DNA of 64,000 bases from Oceanimonas sp. GK1 (GTDB lineage: Bacteria > Pseudomonadota > Gammaproteobacteria > Enterobacterales > Aeromonadaceae). The stretch spans positions 239,501 to 303,500 of the forward strand of contig NC_016745.1 of the NCBI RefSeq assembly GCF_000243075.1, in the 5' to 3' direction. The position numbers were made by a program, and so were the translations under genes. Numbering within the stretch: position 1 is the first letter of the stretch; each line of letters opens with the position of its first letter. Shown here one piece after another: positions 53,007-61,800 of the stretch. The notes beneath the pieces were generated by a model. That model was not told where the DNA came from, made no database searches, and saw only the letters and a program-made list of their open reading frames with translations.

Positions 53007-55187
53007 TTAGCGCGTGACTTCACCGTCCGGGGCACTGAGGCCCGCGGCCAGGCGAGTGCCCTGCTCTTCGTCGGCCAGGGCCAGCAGGAAGGCGTATTCC
53101 CGGGCCAGTTCGCGGTAGGATTCAAAGCGACCCGATTTGCCGCCGTGACCGCTGTCCATGTCGCAATGCAGCAGCAGCAGGTTATCGTCGGTCTTCATTT
53201 CCCGCAGCTTGGCCACCCACTTGGCCGGCTCCCAGTACTGCACCTGAGAGTCGTGCAGGCCGGTGGTCACCAGCATATTGGGGTAAGCCTGGGGCTTCAC
53301 CTGATCGTAGGGGCTGTAGGACTTCATGTAATGGTAATAGTCGGCGTCGTTGGGATTGCCCCACTCGCCGTATTCACCGGTGGTGAGCGGAATCGACTCG
53401 TCCAGCATGGTGGTCACCACATCCACAAAGGGCACCGCTGCCACTACCCCCTTGTACAGATCCGGTGCCATGTTGACCACCGCCGCCACCAGCAGGCCGC
53501 CGGCGCTGCCGCCGGACGCAAACACCCGCCCCTTGTCGCCGTAACCCTGCTGCACCAGCGACTCGGTCACGTCGATAAAGTCGTTAAAGGTGTTCTGCTT
53601 GCTCATCAGCCGGCCCTGCTCGTACCAGTCCCGGCCCAGCTCCTCACCGCCACGCACGTGGGCGATGGCATACACAAAGCCCCGGTCAAGCAGGCTCAGG
53701 CGGGCGCTGCTGAAATCCGGATCCATGCTGGCACCGTAGGAGCCGTAGGCATACACCAGCAGCGGATTGCTGCCGTCGCGCCTGAATCTGTCGGCCCGGT
53801 ATACCAGAGACACCGGCACCCTGGCCCCGTCCCGCGCCGTAACCCAGACCCGCTCGCTGCGATAGTCGTCGGCGTTGAAGTGGTCGCCCACATACTGCTG
53901 CTTGAGCTCCCGGCGCTCCTGAGTGTCCATGTTCACTTCATAAATGGTCACCGGCCGGGTCATGGAGGAATAACCGTAACGCAGCCAGGGCGTATCGGCC
54001 TCGGGGTTGGTGCCCATCCAGCTGACATAGGCGGGATCGTCAAACTGAAGCTGACGCTCGCGGCCATCCTGGCGATGGATCTGGCGCAGATGCAACAGGC
54101 CCTCGCTGCGCTCTTCCAGTACCAGCCAGTCGCGGAACAGGGCAAAGCCCTCCAGCAGCACTTCGTCCCGGGCGGGGATCACCGGCTGCCATTGCGCGGG
54201 CTTGCCGGCCGTGTCGGTGACGTAGAGGCCGAAGTTGGCGCCGTCCTTGTTGGTGCGCACATAAAACTGCCCCTGGTAATGGTCCAGATCATACTCGTGA
54301 CCATGCTGGCGGGGCAGAAACACTTGGGGCTCGGCATTCGGATCATCGGCCGGAATAAGGTGGATCTCACTGGCGTCGGTATTCCAGGCGCCGATGAAGA
54401 TGTAGTCTCCCGAGCGGCTCTTGTAGAGGCTGGTATAAAAGCCGCTGTCCTGCTCCTCGTGCACCAGCACGTCCTCGCTCTGCGCGGTGCCCAACGTATG
54501 GCGATAAACCTGGAACGGCAGCAGGGTGCTGTCGTCCTGTTTCACGTAAAACAGGGTTTTACCGTCTTTTGCCCACACCAGGTTGCCGGAGGTATTTTCC
54601 AGCACCTCGGGGTAAAGCTCGCCGGTGTCCAGCGACTTGAAGCGCACCTGGTACTGGCGGCGGGACAGAAAGTCTTCGGAAAAGGCCAGGGTACGCTGAT
54701 CCGGGCTCACCGCCATCTGCCCCTGCCCATAATAGGACTGGCCCTCGGCGCGCTGATTGCCGTCGAGCAGCACTTGCACCTGGTCCGGCTGGCCGTCGGG
54801 ATAGCGCTCGGCAATGCCGTATTCCTGGCCCTGCTGATAGCGGGTGCGATACCACCAGCCCTGCTTCAGGTAGGGAACCGTGTTGTCGTCCTGGCGAATC
54901 CGCGCCACCATCTCCTGAAACAGCGACTCCTGCAGCCCGTCGAGGGGCGTCAACACCCGCTCGCTGTAGCGGTTTTCCTGTTCCAGGTAGTTGAGCACGT
55001 CGGGATCATCGCGCTCGTCGTCGCGCATCCAGTGATAATTGTCCACACGCAAATCGTCGTGGCTGGAAAGCACATGGGGGATTTTTTTGGCGACAGGCGG
55101 TTTTACTTCCACGTCGGTTCCTTTGGCATAGGGTTTGGCACAAGCCACCCATGCTAACATCAGGCAAAGCCGTACCCTATTGCGCAC
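53007..55187 (-). CDS. Prolyl oligopeptidase-family protease (oligopeptidase B-like)
   Basis: 726 residues: N-terminal beta-propeller (about 90-440), then an alpha/beta-hydrolase domain with nucleophile Ser in FASGGSAGGLL, Asp in TGLHDSQVQYWEP and His in DSGHGGKSGR. Oligopeptidase B cleaves after Arg/Lys in short peptides. E. coli PtrB is about 686 residues and cytoplasmic; here an extra hydrophobic start (MRNRVRLCLMLAWVACAKP) looks like a signal peptide, implying a periplasmic enzyme. Confidence 0.9.
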   Translation of the reverse strand: MRNRVRLCLMLAWVACAKPYAKGTDVEVKPPVAKKIPHVLSSHDDLRVDNYHWMRDDERDDPDVLNYLEQENRYSERVLTPLDGLQESLFQEMVARIRQDDNTVPYLKQGWWYRTRYQQGQEYGIAERYPDGQPDQVQVLLDGNQRAEGQSYYGQGQMAVSPDQRTLAFSEDFLSRRQYQVRFKSLDTGELYPEVLENTSGNLVWAKDGKTLFYVKQDDSTLLPFQVYRHTLGTAQSEDVLVHEEQDSGFYTSLYKSRSGDYIFIGAWNTDASEIHLIPADDPNAEPQVFLPRQHGHEYDLDHYQGQFYVRTNKDGANFGLYVTDTAGKPAQWQPVIPARDEVLLEGFALFRDWLVLEERSEGLLHLRQIHRQDGRERQLQFDDPAYVSWMGTNPEADTPWLRYGYSSMTRPVTIYEVNMDTQERRELKQQYVGDHFNADDYRSERVWVTARDGARVPVSLVYRADRFRRDGSNPLLVYAYGSYGASMDPDFSSARLSLLDRGFVYAIAHVRGGEELGRDWYEQGRLMSKQNTFNDFIDVTESLVQQGYGDKGRVFASGGSAGGLLVAAVVNMAPDLYKGVVAAVPFVDVVTTMLDESIPLTTGEYGEWGNPNDADYYHYMKSYSPYDQVKPQAYPNMLVTTGLHDSQVQYWEPAKWVAKLREMKTDDNLLLLHCDMDSGHGGKSGRFESYRELAREYAFLLALADEEQGTRLAAGLSAPDGEVTR

Positions 55188-55335
55188 GCGTCACTCCTTT
55201 TCGCTTTGTATAAAAAACGAACGAATACTATCTACAGAATACGACGCCAGCCAGCCAAACCGGTGAAAAATGCCAAATAAAACAGGAAAAAAATTCAAAT
55301 GAAGCCGCTGGGCGCGGCCGTTTAAGGGAAAGTGA

Positions 55336-55650
55336 TCACTTACGCTGCCAGCGGCCGTCGGCCAGCTGTACATACTGGCCGGCGGGGGTGCGCTCTATGT
55401 TGAGCTGACCGGCCCGGCTTTGCACCACCACCAGGCTGGTACCGGTTTTTTGGGCAATATCCCGGTAGCTTTCCAGCCGCTTGCGGTTAATGTCGTTCAC
55501 AATGGCACTGACCTGAGCATTGCCCTGCACCGCCCCCACCAAGCCGTTGAGTTGTTCGCCAATCAGTCCCTGCTGCTTGGCCTGTTGCAGATCCAGCGCC
55601 CAGGCCGACAGGCTCAGGGTTGCCGCCAGAAACATCGCCAACCATCGCAT
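55336..55650 (-). CDS. ydbL: YdbL family protein (DUF1318)
   Basis: 104 residues: signal peptide (MRWLAMFLAATLSLSAWA) and a small periplasmic domain (LDLQQAKQQGLIGEQLNGLV, VNDINRKRLESYRDIAQ). In E. coli YdbL modulates the YdbH-YnbE lipid-transport bridge. AGGAG upstream selects the ATG at 55650. Third gene of ydbH-ynbE-ydbL. Confidence 0.92.
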   Translation of the reverse strand: MRWLAMFLAATLSLSAWALDLQQAKQQGLIGEQLNGLVGAVQGNAQVSAIVNDINRKRLESYRDIAQKTGTSLVVVQSRAGQLNIERTPAGQYVQLADGRWQRK

Positions 55651-55660
55651 ATTCCGCTCC

Positions 55661-55846
55661 TCAGAACAGTTCCTGCTCTTGTTCAAACAGTTTTTCCAGC
55701 TCCCGGTCTACCCGGACCCGGATCTCGTGATCCACCTTGACGTTAAGGTTCACCGTAATGGGCTTGTCGGGCACCATTACCTCTACCCGGGGGGTACAGG
55801 CGGCCAGCAGCAACAGGCCCCCGAGCACAACCGCTATCGGTTTCAT
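55661..55846 (-). CDS. ynbE: YnbE family outer-membrane lipoprotein
   Basis: 61 residues with lipobox LLAAC at 12-17, then a short beta-strand tail (VDHEIRVRVDRELEKLF). In E. coli it docks on YdbH to form the outer-membrane end of an intermembrane phospholipid bridge. Overlaps ydbH by 4 bases. Confidence 0.92.
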   Translation of the reverse strand: MKPIAVVLGGLLLLAACTPRVEVMVPDKPITVNLNVKVDHEIRVRVDRELEKLFEQEQELF

Positions 55847-57636
55847 TGATTCGTCTCCCCTTGCAGGCGCGCCGGCAGCCGCTCACTCAACTGCCCGGCA
55901 AAGCGCAGGCTTGCCAGCAACTGTAACAGGTTTTCCTGGTGCCGGTAATTGAAGTTAACCGGGTGCAGTTTTCCTGCCACCGGCGCCTGGCCCTGCAACC
56001 GGGTCAGCACCACTGCCTCGCCGTCCCCGGCCATCGACACCTCGGCATCCAGGTGGTGATACCGCAAATCCTGCAGCATGCCCAGAGTCAGACTCAGGGA
56101 GAGATTGTCTTCGGCGGTGGTGGCCAGGGACTCCCCGGCCTGGTAGGAGACCCAGCCATCCCGCCCCCACACACGGCCGTTTGCCACGCTTACGCCGCCG
56201 GCCATCACAAAGGGCAGCCGGCCCTGCAGCTTGCCGTCACCGGTCAGCCCCGGCACTGCCGCCAGGTTCAGCAAGCGCGCCAGGGAAATGTCCTGCAGGT
56301 GCAGCTCCCCCTGCGTGGGAGTGCTCAGCGGCATGGGAGACAGCGCCAACCGGCCTTCCAGCACTTTTCCGGTGAGCCCGGACAGCCAGGGCCCTCCCTG
56401 ACGCCAGTCCAGGGCGGCGTGAATGTCGGTCACCGGCACCCCGGTGCTGAGCTCGCCGATGGCCAGGCCGCTGTGCGGGCTCAGTGCCGGCCGTCCGTTC
56501 CGCCAGACCAGCCCAAGCCTGCCCGCCACTTGCTCGGCACGCAGCTCGCCCCGGCGCAACCGGCCGTCCTTCAGCACCAGATCCAGCGCTGGTACGGCAT
56601 TCGGCTGGCTGCCAATCCGTCCCGCCAGTCGCAGCTCGCCGCTGTCCACCTCAAACGCGGGCAGCTGCAGCCAGCCATTCAGCCAGCCGGCCACCGCCGC
56701 CAGTGACAACGTCTGTTCGGGCAGGGTCAGCATCAGGCCCTGCTGCCATTGCCAGTGGCCACTGACTTGCAGCTCCGGATTCAGCCGCAAGCGCAACCCG
56801 CCATGACGATGATCGGTCAACGCCAGATCCAGCTCTGCTCCGGGCAACGGCTGTTGCTGCCAGCGCCCATCCTGCCAGCCCAGGGTCCAGCGGCCGAGGC
56901 CGTTCAGCGGCAGCGTACTCGCCGGGCGCAGGCTCAGCCCGCGCAGCCGCAGCTGTCGCCAGGCCAGGGTTTCCATGGTCAGACGAGTCTCTGGCCGCCA
57001 TTGCCAGCCCCTCTCGGTGGTGTCCAGCACCCCGTTCAGCCGCAGGGTGCCCGCCAGCGGTGCCGGTAGCGCCGTGGTGGCGGTCAGTTGCAGTGCCTGC
57101 CCCGGACGCCAGTCGCCCTGCATCTGTACCGGCCCGCTCAGGCTCGGCAACAGCAGGCGGCCGGGCAGCTCGCCTTGCCAGCGCCAGCCGCCCTGATCCG
57201 GCCTCAGCAGCACCGCCAGGGCACCGGCCTCGGTGTGCCAGTCAACCTGCACGCCGGTGTCGCTGCGCCGCAGCAGCGCCGGGCCGGCCAGTACGGCGTC
57301 ACCGGGCAGGTACAGGGTGAGCTGTTCAATGGAAAAGTCGATCGGCGGCAGGGTCAGCAGCAGCGACAGCGCATTACCCTCGCCTTCCGCGCCCCGGTTA
57401 CCGCTGCGCGAGCAGGTCAGATCCAGGCTCAGCTCGGCCAGGCTGCCGCTGAGTTCGCCTTCACGCCAGTGCAGGCGGAACGCCTCTGCCCGCTCCCTGG
57501 GACAGGCCGGCACCCGTGCCCGTTCCAGACTGGCGTCCAGCGTCAGCCCGGGAGGCGGCGCCTGTGCCGACACCAGCCCGGTCCAGAGCAAGGCCGCCAG
57601 GAGGCAGCATCCCATTCGGCAAGATGGCACCGTCAT
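55843..57636 (-). CDS. ydbH: YdbH family AsmA-like intermembrane lipid transport protein
   Basis: 597 residues. A signal/anchor (residues 6-24) is followed by repeating beta-strand units and a conserved C-terminal block (GDGKLQGRLPFVMAGGVSVA, GEAVVLTRLQGQAPVAGKLHP). YdbH, with TamB and YhdP, moves phospholipid to the outer membrane in E. coli. This version is much shorter than E. coli YdbH (about 880) yet has an intact start, stop and operon. Confidence 0.87.
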   Translation of the reverse strand: MTVPSCRMGCCLLAALLWTGLVSAQAPPPGLTLDASLERARVPACPRERAEAFRLHWREGELSGSLAELSLDLTCSRSGNRGAEGEGNALSLLLTLPPIDFSIEQLTLYLPGDAVLAGPALLRRSDTGVQVDWHTEAGALAVLLRPDQGGWRWQGELPGRLLLPSLSGPVQMQGDWRPGQALQLTATTALPAPLAGTLRLNGVLDTTERGWQWRPETRLTMETLAWRQLRLRGLSLRPASTLPLNGLGRWTLGWQDGRWQQQPLPGAELDLALTDHRHGGLRLRLNPELQVSGHWQWQQGLMLTLPEQTLSLAAVAGWLNGWLQLPAFEVDSGELRLAGRIGSQPNAVPALDLVLKDGRLRRGELRAEQVAGRLGLVWRNGRPALSPHSGLAIGELSTGVPVTDIHAALDWRQGGPWLSGLTGKVLEGRLALSPMPLSTPTQGELHLQDISLARLLNLAAVPGLTGDGKLQGRLPFVMAGGVSVANGRVWGRDGWVSYQAGESLATTAEDNLSLSLTLGMLQDLRYHHLDAEVSMAGDGEAVVLTRLQGQAPVAGKLHPVNFNYRHQENLLQLLASLRFAGQLSERLPARLQGETNQ

Positions 57637-57704
57637 AGCAAAAATCCACTTGCGTCGTTCGGCCGAGGCCTTAAGCTGAAGCCAACGACAAGGAGGGAGC
57701 CAAT

Positions 57705-58061
57705 ATGGACAAGTTCGTGCTCTGGGCCATTATCATCGTCGCCTTCGTGGTGCTCGGCCGGCAGCTGTACCGGCGTTTTTACGACCATATTCAGCCTCAG
57801 CACAGCCTCAAGGTGGTGATCACCGGCAAGCAGGTGCGGGAATTCATGGGCCGCACCCGCCAGGAAGAAACCGATCTGCCTCCGGCCCGGATCAATTACT
57901 ACGTGAGCTTTCGACCCCGGAGCGGCGGTCGGGAGCGGGAGTTCCAGGTCAGCGAGCACCTTTACGAGCAGCTCACTCCCAACACCGCCGGCACCCTGGT
58001 GATCAAGGGCCGGCGTTTTATCGCCTTTGAGCCGGACGAAGTTATCCTGGATAACGACTGA
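57705..58061 (+). CDS. DUF2500 family protein (YhhM-like)
   Basis: 118 residues: one N-terminal membrane helix (VLWAIIIVAFVVLGRQL), then a soluble domain with RINYYVSFRPRSGGREREFQ and GTLVIKGRRFIAFE, the DUF2500 pattern. Function unknown. GGAGG precedes the ATG. Its 3' end overlaps the convergent DUF411 gene by 20 bases. Confidence 0.83.
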   Translation: MDKFVLWAIIIVAFVVLGRQLYRRFYDHIQPQHSLKVVITGKQVREFMGRTRQEETDLPPARINYYVSFRPRSGGREREFQVSEHLYEQLTPNTAGTLVIKGRRFIAFEPDEVILDND

Positions 58062-58470
58062 ACAGGCTGGTATTGCCCTGCTCGTCAAAGCTCATGACCT
58101 CGTAAGGCGTGCCGGGAATGTCCATGCCCGGCGCGCTCTGGGGCATGCCGGGAATGGTCAGGCCGCGCACCTCGGGCTGCTGCTCCAGCAGCCGTTTTAC
58201 GTCTGCCGCCGGCACATGCCCTTCAATCACATAGCCCCCGACGTGGGCAGTGTGGCAGGATGCCAGCTCCCGTTTGACTCCGGCCCTGACCTTGATCGAC
58301 TCCATGTGCTCGGTGTCGATGCTGTTCACCTCAAAACCGGACTCGCGCATGTGCGCCACCCAGTCTTCACAGCAGCCACAGGTGGGCGACTTGTACACGG
58401 TGACCGGCCCGGTGGCGGCCAGCACCGGCGCCGCCAACAGTGCGGCCAGACTCAAAACGACTTTTTTCAT
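58042..58470 (-). CDS. DUF411 periplasmic metal-binding protein
   Basis: 142 residues: signal peptide (MKKVVLSLAALLAAPVLA), then VYKSPTCGCCEDWVAHM with a CxCC motif, ASCHTAHVGGYVIEGHVP and a Met-rich region (GMPQSAPGMD). Family members bind copper and often accompany copper resistance genes, absent here. Confidence 0.88.
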   Translation of the reverse strand: MKKVVLSLAALLAAPVLAATGPVTVYKSPTCGCCEDWVAHMRESGFEVNSIDTEHMESIKVRAGVKRELASCHTAHVGGYVIEGHVPAADVKRLLEQQPEVRGLTIPGMPQSAPGMDIPGTPYEVMSFDEQGNTSLFSRYPG

Positions 58471-58611
58471 CGGTAATTTCCTCTCGTCAAGCAACGGCTC
58501 CAGACTAGCAAACCCGGCGGGCAAGATCCCCTGCCAGCGGTATTCAGACCGGCGTCAAACGGTTATGCTAGCGCCACTTATTGTTCATTCTACCGCGTTT
58601 CCGGAGTCCCA

Positions 58612-59001
58612 ATGTCATACTTTGCCGTCAAGCATGCGCACATGATGTTCGCCATGATCAGCATAGTGCTGTTTATGCTGAGAGCCTGGCTGGCCGTGCC
58701 TTCTCCCGCCCGGATCAGCAACAAGCTGCTGAAAATACTGCCCCACGTCAACGACACCCTGCTGCTGCTGTGCGGCATCTGGCTGGCGGTCAGCCTTAAC
58801 CAGATCCCCTTTGGCAACAGCCCCTGGCTCACCGCCAAGGTCGTGGGCCTGGTGCTGTACATCATTGTCGGCACCATCGCCATCAAGCGCGGCAAAACTC
58901 AAGGGCAGCGGCTGGTGGCGGCGCTGGCCGCCATCGCCATCTTTGCCTACATCTACGGCGCCGCCGTCAGCAAGTCGCCGCTGTCCTGGCTGGCACTGTA
59001 A
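58612..59001 (+). CDS. SirB2 family inner-membrane protein
   Basis: 129 residues, four membrane helices; VKHAHMMFAMISIVLFMLR and KILPHVNDTLLLLCGIWLA are SirB2 features (conserved His residues at the membrane edge). Function unresolved; a quinone or heme link has been suggested for some members. Confidence 0.87.
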   Translation: MSYFAVKHAHMMFAMISIVLFMLRAWLAVPSPARISNKLLKILPHVNDTLLLLCGIWLAVSLNQIPFGNSPWLTAKVVGLVLYIIVGTIAIKRGKTQGQRLVAALAAIAIFAYIYGAAVSKSPLSWLAL

Positions 59002-59022
59002 TCCCGCCGCCCGGCGGCCTGC

Positions 59023-60573
59023 CTATTGCTCGTCGCCGGGCCCGTTCAGCCACACCGGAAAGACCGGAAAGGGGCCCGGCGCCAGCCAGCGCCACGCCGG
59101 CTCCTGATACAGGGCATTGGCCGAACGCGGATCCAGCATCAGCGCCGCCAGCGGTCCCAGGGGTTGCGCCGTGGGCACCAGCAAGTCGCCAGGCCCCAGG
59201 GTCACCCGCGCGGATTCGGCCCTGGCCTTGACCCGCCACTTTTCCCGCACCCCGGGCCGGGCCCGGGGCTGAGGCAGCAGGGCATCAATCTGCAGCCGCT
59301 CCGCCGCCAGCACGCGCGGCGCCCGCACCGTCTCAAAGCGAATATGATGCCGTTGCAGCCAGCGGGCCATGCGCTCCCGCTCCCGGGTCACCCCATAGGC
59401 CGGCGGCAGTACCACCGGCTCGCCGGTGATAATGGCATTGTGATTGGCAAAGGCATGGTATTGGCGATGGCCATCGACCAGCCGTACCAGCGGCAGCCAT
59501 ACCTCGGGTTGCGCTGCGTTGGGGCCGAAATGCACATCCATCCACAGGGTGCGACCGTCTTCCCCGGCTCCCCGCCAGCCGCTGCGGGCTTGCCGCGACA
59601 CCGCCACCAGCCGGGCACTGTCTTCGGCGGCCAGCTGCAACAGGCTCAGCAGCGCCAGGTGCTGCTTGCGCACTCGCTCGGCAATGTTGCGCGGCGTGGG
59701 GTAACGGCCCGCCTTGTTGTCGAGCCGGCTTTCCACCAGCACCGATACCCGCCCCTGCAGGGCCGCGTAGTTGCGCAGGTTGGTGATGCCCAGCCCGCCC
59801 CGGGCCACGATCTGCCCCAAGTGCGTAATTTCACCCCGGTAGGGCTCGGCCCGCACGCCGGCCTCCGTCACCCGCTGCACCAGCGCCGGCAGCAAATACC
59901 GCTGGGTATACTCCCGCAGGCCGGCATCAATATTGGGGTTGTTGCCCACCTCGAACTGCACTTCCACGTCGGTCAACCAGCCCTGCTGTTTGGTGAGCAC
60001 CCGCTTCCAGATGCCGGACTCGTGGGCGTCGTACACCAGATCCGGATCAAAGGTCTGCAGGGCATCCACCAGCAGGCGGGTTTCGCCGGCGCTGAGCGCC
60101 ACATAGTCAATATTGGTATTGTCGTCGTTGGCGTTGTGGCGACGGGACAGATCCCGCCCGTCGGGGTTGGCCATGGCCACCAGCACCAGGTTGAGTCGCT
60201 CCAGCAGGGCGCTGTGCTCACCATTGGCCAGCTCCCGGATCAGCCGCTGCACCGCCTCCGCCCCCGCCGGCTCGTTGCCGTGCTGGGCCGCCAGCACCAG
60301 CACCGTGGCCTTGTCCGGCTCGGGCCGGTAACGGTGCAAAAAGGCCGGAGACGACGACACCAGCATGGCCTGCACCGGCCGGCCGCCGGCGGAGTTGCCC
60401 AGCGGCACCAGCCGAGCCTGTTCGACGCCCTGATCGAGCTCGGCAAGGTAATGGCCAATGTCGCGACTGTCGGGCAACACCAAAAAGTGTTCGTTTTCCA
60501 GGGGGGGGAGCGGCACCACAGCAGCCCAGCCGAGACCGCTGCACACCCACACCAGTAACGCCATCAACCTCAT
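59023..60573 (-). CDS. M14-family zinc carboxypeptidase, secreted
   Basis: 516 residues: signal peptide (MRLMALLVWVCSGLGWA), then the zinc site HGNEPAG (about residue 95), substrate-binding NPDGRD and YDAHES (third zinc ligand), and catalytic Glu in VLVESRLDNKAG. The C-terminal 180 residues (after DGRTLWMDVHFGP) are an extra domain of unknown role. Likely trims peptides or peptidoglycan fragments in the periplasm. Confidence 0.88.
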   Translation of the reverse strand: MRLMALLVWVCSGLGWAAVVPLPPLENEHFLVLPDSRDIGHYLAELDQGVEQARLVPLGNSAGGRPVQAMLVSSSPAFLHRYRPEPDKATVLVLAAQHGNEPAGAEAVQRLIRELANGEHSALLERLNLVLVAMANPDGRDLSRRHNANDDNTNIDYVALSAGETRLLVDALQTFDPDLVYDAHESGIWKRVLTKQQGWLTDVEVQFEVGNNPNIDAGLREYTQRYLLPALVQRVTEAGVRAEPYRGEITHLGQIVARGGLGITNLRNYAALQGRVSVLVESRLDNKAGRYPTPRNIAERVRKQHLALLSLLQLAAEDSARLVAVSRQARSGWRGAGEDGRTLWMDVHFGPNAAQPEVWLPLVRLVDGHRQYHAFANHNAIITGEPVVLPPAYGVTRERERMARWLQRHHIRFETVRAPRVLAAERLQIDALLPQPRARPGVREKWRVKARAESARVTLGPGDLLVPTAQPLGPLAALMLDPRSANALYQEPAWRWLAPGPFPVFPVWLNGPGDEQ

Positions 60574-60773
60574 AATAAACCCGAAAAGAGTCAGCTATTT
60601 CAGTTAGTTATAGCTGCTGTTCGGGCTGCAGCGCAAACGGTGCAGCACGTCAGAAATGGTCCCAATCCGGGCATCTGTAGAAAAATAGCGACACTCGCCC
60701 ACGAAAAGCATGCGTCAGAACTTGTCACACCCTCTGCCTAGGATACAATCATCCCAAGCAAGAGGGCATAACC

Positions 60774-61736
60774 ATGAGTAAGAAACTGCTGAGACAACTG
60801 ACCCTGGCGCGCTGTGTTCCCTATCGTCCCTACAAGCTGACCGCGCGCCAGCTGCAAGAAAAACTGGAAGAGGAAGGAATTCAGGTCAGCCTGCGGACCG
60901 TGCAGCGGGATCTGGAAGAAATGTCCGGCATGGGCCTGTTCGATCTGACCTCGGATGATCGCAGCAAACCCCATGGCTGGTGTTTCGAACGCAATGGTTT
61001 GAACGACTTCGCCAACTTCATGCCGCTGGGTCTGGCCATGGCGCTCAAGACCTGGAACGACCAGGCCGCCGATCTGCTGCCGGCCAGCGTGCTGACCGAA
61101 CTCAACCCCATCATCGACAAGGCGACCCAGGTCATCAACGACAGCCAGAGCGAGCTGGCCAGCCGCTGGATGGAAAACGTGGTGCAACTGCCCAAGCCTT
61201 TCCCCGGCAGCCCGGAAATGCGCCGCGCCACCACCATTCGTGACGCCCTGTGGCGAGGCCGCAAGTTCAGCGCCGAAATCAAGCGGCTGATCAAGGGCCG
61301 TACCGTCTGGCTGCGCTATGAACAGGTGAACCCGCTCGGCATCGTCACCCGCAAAGACGGCCCCATGCTGCTGTGCACCGTGTCGGACATGGATCCCAAG
61401 ATCTACGGCATTCCCTTTGAGCACATCAAGGACGTGGAGCTGACCAGCCGGCCGGTGACCCAGCCGCGGGAATTCAGCGTGCACAAACTGATCCGTGAAA
61501 AGGGCTATCAGGAAGAAACGGAAACAATTCATTTCGTGGGCCGCATCGCCAACCCGAGCCGCTCCCTGCTGGAAGAAACCATTCCGGGCCACAATCCCCG
61601 ATTGACCCGTTATGACAAGCAAAGCATGATGGTGGAAACCGACGTGAAAGATTCGCCCGAATTTCGTCGCTGGCTGACCGACATGGCCGGCAAGGTAGAA
61701 ATCCTGGCGCCCGAATCACTGAAAACCCCCAAGTAA
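60774..61736 (+). CDS. WYL-domain transcriptional regulator
   Basis: 320 residues: N-terminal HTH (TARQLQEKLEEEGIQVSLRT, VQRDLEEMSGMGLFDLT, about 20-60) and a WYL domain (GRTVWLRYEQVNPLGIVTRK and following) with a C-terminal extension. WYL proteins sense nucleic acids or small ligands and often act in DNA damage or phage defence. AGAGGG precedes the ATG. The FtsZ homologue is next, behind a terminator. Confidence 0.87.
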   Translation: MSKKLLRQLTLARCVPYRPYKLTARQLQEKLEEEGIQVSLRTVQRDLEEMSGMGLFDLTSDDRSKPHGWCFERNGLNDFANFMPLGLAMALKTWNDQAADLLPASVLTELNPIIDKATQVINDSQSELASRWMENVVQLPKPFPGSPEMRRATTIRDALWRGRKFSAEIKRLIKGRTVWLRYEQVNPLGIVTRKDGPMLLCTVSDMDPKIYGIPFEHIKDVELTSRPVTQPREFSVHKLIREKGYQEETETIHFVGRIANPSRSLLEETIPGHNPRLTRYDKQSMMVETDVKDSPEFRRWLTDMAGKVEILAPESLKTPK

Positions 61737-61755
61737 CAGCATCGACACCGATGGC

Positions 61756-61786
61756 AAGGGCTGACTGGTTCAGCCCTTTTGTTTTT
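61756..61786 (+). terminator. Terminator between the WYL gene and the ftsZ homologue
   Basis: AAGGGCTGA-CTGGT-TCAGCCCTT followed by TTGTTTTT, ending 14 bases before the ATG at 61801. Confidence 0.85.
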
Positions 61787-61800
61787 CCACGGAGACCAGG

